Source: Nitrospira sp.
GTDB taxonomy: Bacteria; Nitrospirota; JACRHL01
Reading direction: 5' to 3'
Length of the DNA stretch: 8,518 nucleotides
Assembly (NCBI GenBank): GCA_026994095.1
Contig: JALWRU010000073.1
Coordinates: 1-8,518 of the forward strand
The notes under the pieces are model-generated. The model worked only from the letters and a program-made list of their open reading frames with translations. It did no database searches and was not told the DNA's origin. The position numbers and the translations under genes are program-made. Positions 6,211 through 8,518 of the stretch are shown here, one piece after another (the stretch's first letter is position 1; the number at the start of each line of letters is the position of its first letter).

Positions 6211-7140
6211 ATGGATATCAAGAACGTACTGTTCGCTTTCGCGGGCCTCAGCATGGCCGTGCTATTCGGGTATCATTCGTACCATAGCGCCAACCCTGAA
6301 TGGCATGACTACCAGCGCACCTACTACGAGATGCTGGCAGACAAGATGAACGACCCGGCTCTGGCCAACGCGCCGCTGAAGATCGACCAGGTCTGGTTGC
6401 CAACGGTCAATAACCGGTCTGACCGGTGCATGACCTGCCATAAGGGCATTGGCAACCCGCTGTTCGCTGACGCGCCGCAGCCGTTTACCACCCATCCGCA
6501 CATGTTCGACGAGAACAACAAACCGAATGGCTATGTGCTCAAGCACCCGTTTGCCAAATACGGTTGCACGGTCTGCCACGAAGGCGACCCGTCCGCCCTG
6601 TCGGTCGAGGCCACCCACGGCAATGTGCACTATCTGGATCGGGAGTTGCTCACCGGCGTATTCACCGAGTCGTCTTGCAGCAAGTGCCACACCACCCTGT
6701 ACAACCGGCGGGCCGATCTGCCGGAAGCACCGATATTGATGGCGGGTAAAAAACTCTTCAAAAAGAAGGGGTGTGGCGCCTGTCACACCGCCCGTCAGAT
6801 GCGCACCAAAGGTACCGCCGGGCCGGAGTTATCGGGCTTTGGCAGCAAGACCGAGTTGTCGTTCTACCTGGTCCACGACTTCCACCACGTAGAGGGTGAG
6901 CACACCAAATTGCAGTGGGAGTGGGAGCACTTCAAGGACCCCCAGAAAATCACCCCGGGTGATCCCCATGCCACCCCACCACAACCACCGACCATCATGC
7001 CGAACTTCGGCCTGTCGGATGACGAGACGGATGCACTCACCACCTTCGTATTGTCGTTCAAGGATAACGCCAAGGAGGCCATTCCTATGAATTACCTCAG
7101 TGCTTATCCGCCGATCGTCAAAAAGAAGAAGCGCAAATAG
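6211..7140 (+). CDS. Membrane-anchored tetrahaem cytochrome c of the complex
   Basis: This 309-residue protein is probably the electron-accepting cytochrome of the complex, in the place of cytochrome c1 or f. Residues 5-20 form an N-terminal hydrophobic anchor, so the rest should face the periplasm. There are four CXXCH haem sites: CMTCH (73-77), CTVCH (119-123), CSKCH (156-160) and CGACH (188-192). The fourth, with MPNF at 263-266 and a following helix, looks like a class I cytochrome c fold with Met263 as the distal ligand. The first three sit in a multihaem section rich in other histidines, including THPH near 94-97 and HPF at 112-114, which may give bis-His ligation. The tail is very basic (KKKKRK). 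It is the last gene of the operon and is followed by two hairpins. Heme insertion needs the cytochrome c maturation system, not seen here. It shares no clear similarity with cytochrome f. Confidence 0.92.
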   Translation: MDIKNVLFAFAGLSMAVLFGYHSYHSANPEWHDYQRTYYEMLADKMNDPALANAPLKIDQVWLPTVNNRSDRCMTCHKGIGNPLFADAPQPFTTHPHMFDENNKPNGYVLKHPFAKYGCTVCHEGDPSALSVEATHGNVHYLDRELLTGVFTESSCSKCHTTLYNRRADLPEAPILMAGKKLFKKKGCGACHTARQMRTKGTAGPELSGFGSKTELSFYLVHDFHHVEGEHTKLQWEWEHFKDPQKITPGDPHATPPQPPTIMPNFGLSDDETDALTTFVLSFKDNAKEAIPMNYLSAYPPIVKKKKRK

Positions 7141-7142
7141 TC

Positions 7143-7177
7143 TCTACCATGCCCGTGCACCCCACGGGCATGGTAGA
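7143..7177 (+). terminator. Long perfect hairpin at the operon end (no T run)
   Basis: A perfect 15-bp stem (7143-7157 with 7163-7177) closes a five-base loop, two bases after the stop codon of the tetrahaem cytochrome gene. No T run follows, so it is unlikely to terminate transcription alone. It may protect the mRNA 3' end or act with the next hairpin. Confidence 0.7.
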
Positions 7178-7190
7178 CACACATGCCAAC

Positions 7191-7231
7191 AGGCCCTGCT
7201 TCCCTTAATCGGAAGCAGGGCCTTTGTGTTT
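7191..7231 (+). terminator. Intrinsic terminator of the Rieske/cytochrome b operon
   Basis: A perfect 13-bp stem (7191-7203 with 7211-7223) with a seven-base loop is followed by TTGTGTTT. It lies 14 bases after the previous hairpin. The stem is GC-rich and the tail T-rich, which is the expected form for a rho-independent terminator ending the four-gene operon. Confidence 0.87.
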
Positions 7232-7299
7232 GAGCCGCCTGCCGCTCGCCCAAACTTGGGTCAGTTGCGGTACACTAACATCACGATTTCAAACCACCG

Positions 7300-7333
7300 A
7301 AGCCCCTGACAATCAGGCGGTCTGTCGGCTTTT
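7300..7333 (+). promoter_or_regulatory. Possible leader hairpin before the Hsp70-family gene
   Basis: An inner stem CCTGA/TCAGG (7305-7309 with 7313-7317) sits within an outer AAGCC/GGCTT pairing (7300-7304 with 7327-7331), followed by TT. It lies 18 bases before the start codon. It could be a leader structure or a weak attenuator. TACACT at 7271-7276, preceded by TGCGG, is a possible -10 element upstream, without a good -35. Both are weak calls. Confidence 0.3.
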
Positions 7334-7350
7334 CTCAATACAAGGTAGTT

Positions 7351-8518
7351 ATGCGTCTGATCGGTGTTGACCTGGGAACCACCAACCTCGTTGCTGCGTG
7401 GGTCGACGCTAGCGGGTCCCCACGGGTACTGTACGATGAGGCTGGTAGCGCACTGGTCCCCGCCACGGTCTATTTTGAATCAGAGAATGTGGTGCAGGTG
7501 GGGCGGGACCCGCTTAAGGGCATGCCGCTCAATCTGGACAATCTGGGGGTACAGACCAAGCGGTGGCTAGGACGCCCCCGCAGTTATACCTTTCAGGGAC
7601 GTGAGTACTCCGCCGTCGAACTGGCCTCGCTGATGCTGCGCAAGCTTATCACCAAAGCAGAAGAACGGCTGGGCGAGACGGTCGATGCAGTCACCCTGGG
7701 GGTCCCCGCCCACTTTGACGTGGCCCAGCGGGCCGCGGTGCAGCAAGTCGCCCAGTTGACCGGGATCAGCCTGCACGGGGTGGTCAGTGAACCGGTGGCG
7801 GCCGGGTTGGCCTTTCGCCACGATCAGTTGGCCCACCCGGAAAGCCATTTAGGAGATGGCTCCCCCACACTGGTGTTTGATATGGGTGGCGGCACCCTGG
7901 ATATTTCGGTGGTCTCTTGCACCCCGGATGTGATCGACGTGCCGGTAGTGGTGGGCGACGCCAAGTTGGGAGGGATGGACTTTGACCGGGCCATCTACTA
8001 TCAGTTGTGCCATCATGTGCTCGACCGCACCGGGATCGACCCGGCAGGCTTGCCGGTATTGCGCTGGGGCCTGTTGGCGCAGGCCCGACGAGGCAAAGAG
8101 AGCCTCTCCTACCACGACGAGGTCCGTATCGAGATCCCCTCAGACTGGCTGCGTGGCAACGAATGCCCACCCTTGGTCTTGAGCCAGCAGACCGCACAAG
8201 AGCTGTGGTCAGAACTACTCGACCGGACCGAACGCAAGTTACTCGATGCCCTGGCAGAGTGTCGCGAGCAAGGTGTGCAGCCGGAACGACTGGTATTCTC
8301 TGGCGGCGGCACACTGGTACCGGCGGTACGGGAGCGGGTATCCCAGCATTTGGGCGGTATTCCGGTAGCCACCGATCAGTTGATGGGGCCGGATGAGGCC
8401 GTGGCAGTCGGGGCCGCCCTGTTCGGCCAATATTACTCCCCCATGAGCGCCCCCAGCACCCTCAAGCGCCCGCTGATGCATGAGCAGTTGCCCTACGACC
8501 TGGGCGTGGCCGACGATG
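7351..8518 (+). CDS. Hsp70-family (DnaK-like) ATPase, 3' end outside window
   Basis: The frame runs 389 codons from ATG 7351 to the window end without a stop. The Hsp70 nucleotide-binding domain is essentially complete. Phosphate 1 is IGVDLGTTNLVAA (residues 4-16). Lys70 in QTKRWLG corresponds to DnaK Lys70. GVPAHFDVAQR (117-127) and SEPVAAGLAF (146-155) are conserved. Phosphate 2 is VFDMGGGTLDIS (175-186), with Thr182 in the place of DnaK Thr199, and the adenosine motif is LVFSGGGTLVPAVRERV (314-330). GDAKLGGMDFD (202-212) and PDEAVAVGAALFG (347-359) confirm the family. The subdomain between GGMDFD and FSGGG is shorter than in DnaK, suggesting a specialised member (HscC or similar) and not housekeeping DnaK. 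No dnaJ or grpE is adjacent. The substrate-binding domain would begin at PYDLGV (about 381), so its nature cannot be judged. The ribosome binding site AAGG (7342-7345) is weak. Confidence 0.9.
   Translation, partial: MRLIGVDLGTTNLVAAWVDASGSPRVLYDEAGSALVPATVYFESENVVQVGRDPLKGMPLNLDNLGVQTKRWLGRPRSYTFQGREYSAVELASLMLRKLITKAEERLGETVDAVTLGVPAHFDVAQRAAVQQVAQLTGISLHGVVSEPVAAGLAFRHDQLAHPESHLGDGSPTLVFDMGGGTLDISVVSCTPDVIDVPVVVGDAKLGGMDFDRAIYYQLCHHVLDRTGIDPAGLPVLRWGLLAQARRGKESLSYHDEVRIEIPSDWLRGNECPPLVLSQQTAQELWSELLDRTERKLLDALAECREQGVQPERLVFSGGGTLVPAVRERVSQHLGGIPVATDQLMGPDEAVAVGAALFGQYYSPMSAPSTLKRPLMHEQLPYDLGVADD

Overview
The window is GC-rich bacterial DNA with compact genes and intrinsic terminators. 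It reads as ordinary chromosome: no insertion sequence, phage gene, CRISPR array, tRNA or rRNA was seen. The gene set suggests a Gram-negative, respiring bacterium. It combines an NFACT/RqcH-type protein, a short PuuD-like membrane protein, and a Rieske/split-cytochrome-b complex with a multihaem cytochrome c. Desulfobacterota (Desulfuromonas/Geobacter-like), Nitrospirota-like or Magnetococcia-like lineages are possible, but the sequence alone does not settle this.

Layout, left to right. (1) 1-879, plus: the 3' part of an NFACT/RqcH-family gene, ending at a strong bidirectional terminator (885-919). (2) 956-1585, minus: a two-gene unit. A 29-residue single-span membrane peptide (1585-1496) has an excellent ribosome binding site. 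An intrinsic-terminator-like hairpin follows, then a four-helix PuuD-like membrane protein without a cytochrome c domain (1447-956). (3) 1586-1970: intergenic. (4) 1971-3545, plus: malQ, 4-alpha-glucanotransferase, with all catalytic residues. (5) 3546-3885: a 340-base non-coding stretch rich in inverted and direct repeats, probably the control region of the next operon. (6) 3886-7140, plus: a four-gene respiratory operon encoding a Rieske protein, cytochrome b N-terminal half (b6-like), cytochrome b C-terminal half (subunit IV-like, with extra helices) and a membrane-anchored tetrahaem cytochrome c. (7) 7143-7231: two strong hairpins that close the operon. (8) 7351-8518, plus: an Hsp70-family ATPase cut off by the window end.

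The centrepiece is the operon at 3886-7140. Its products should form a quinol:cytochrome c oxidoreductase. Quinol would be oxidised at a site between cytochrome b and the Rieske protein. One electron would pass through the 2Fe-2S cluster to the tetrahaem cytochrome c, and the other across the membrane through the two b haems. The cytochrome b half keeps the haem-ligand spacing of cytochrome b6. It also has a cysteine in a CLGG motif at exactly the place, relative to the haem ligands, where cytochrome b6 covalently binds the extra haem ci (cn). The quinol-site motif is APWY rather than PEWY/PDWY. The second item of interest is the tiny membrane peptide paired with the PuuD-like protein across a terminator-like hairpin.
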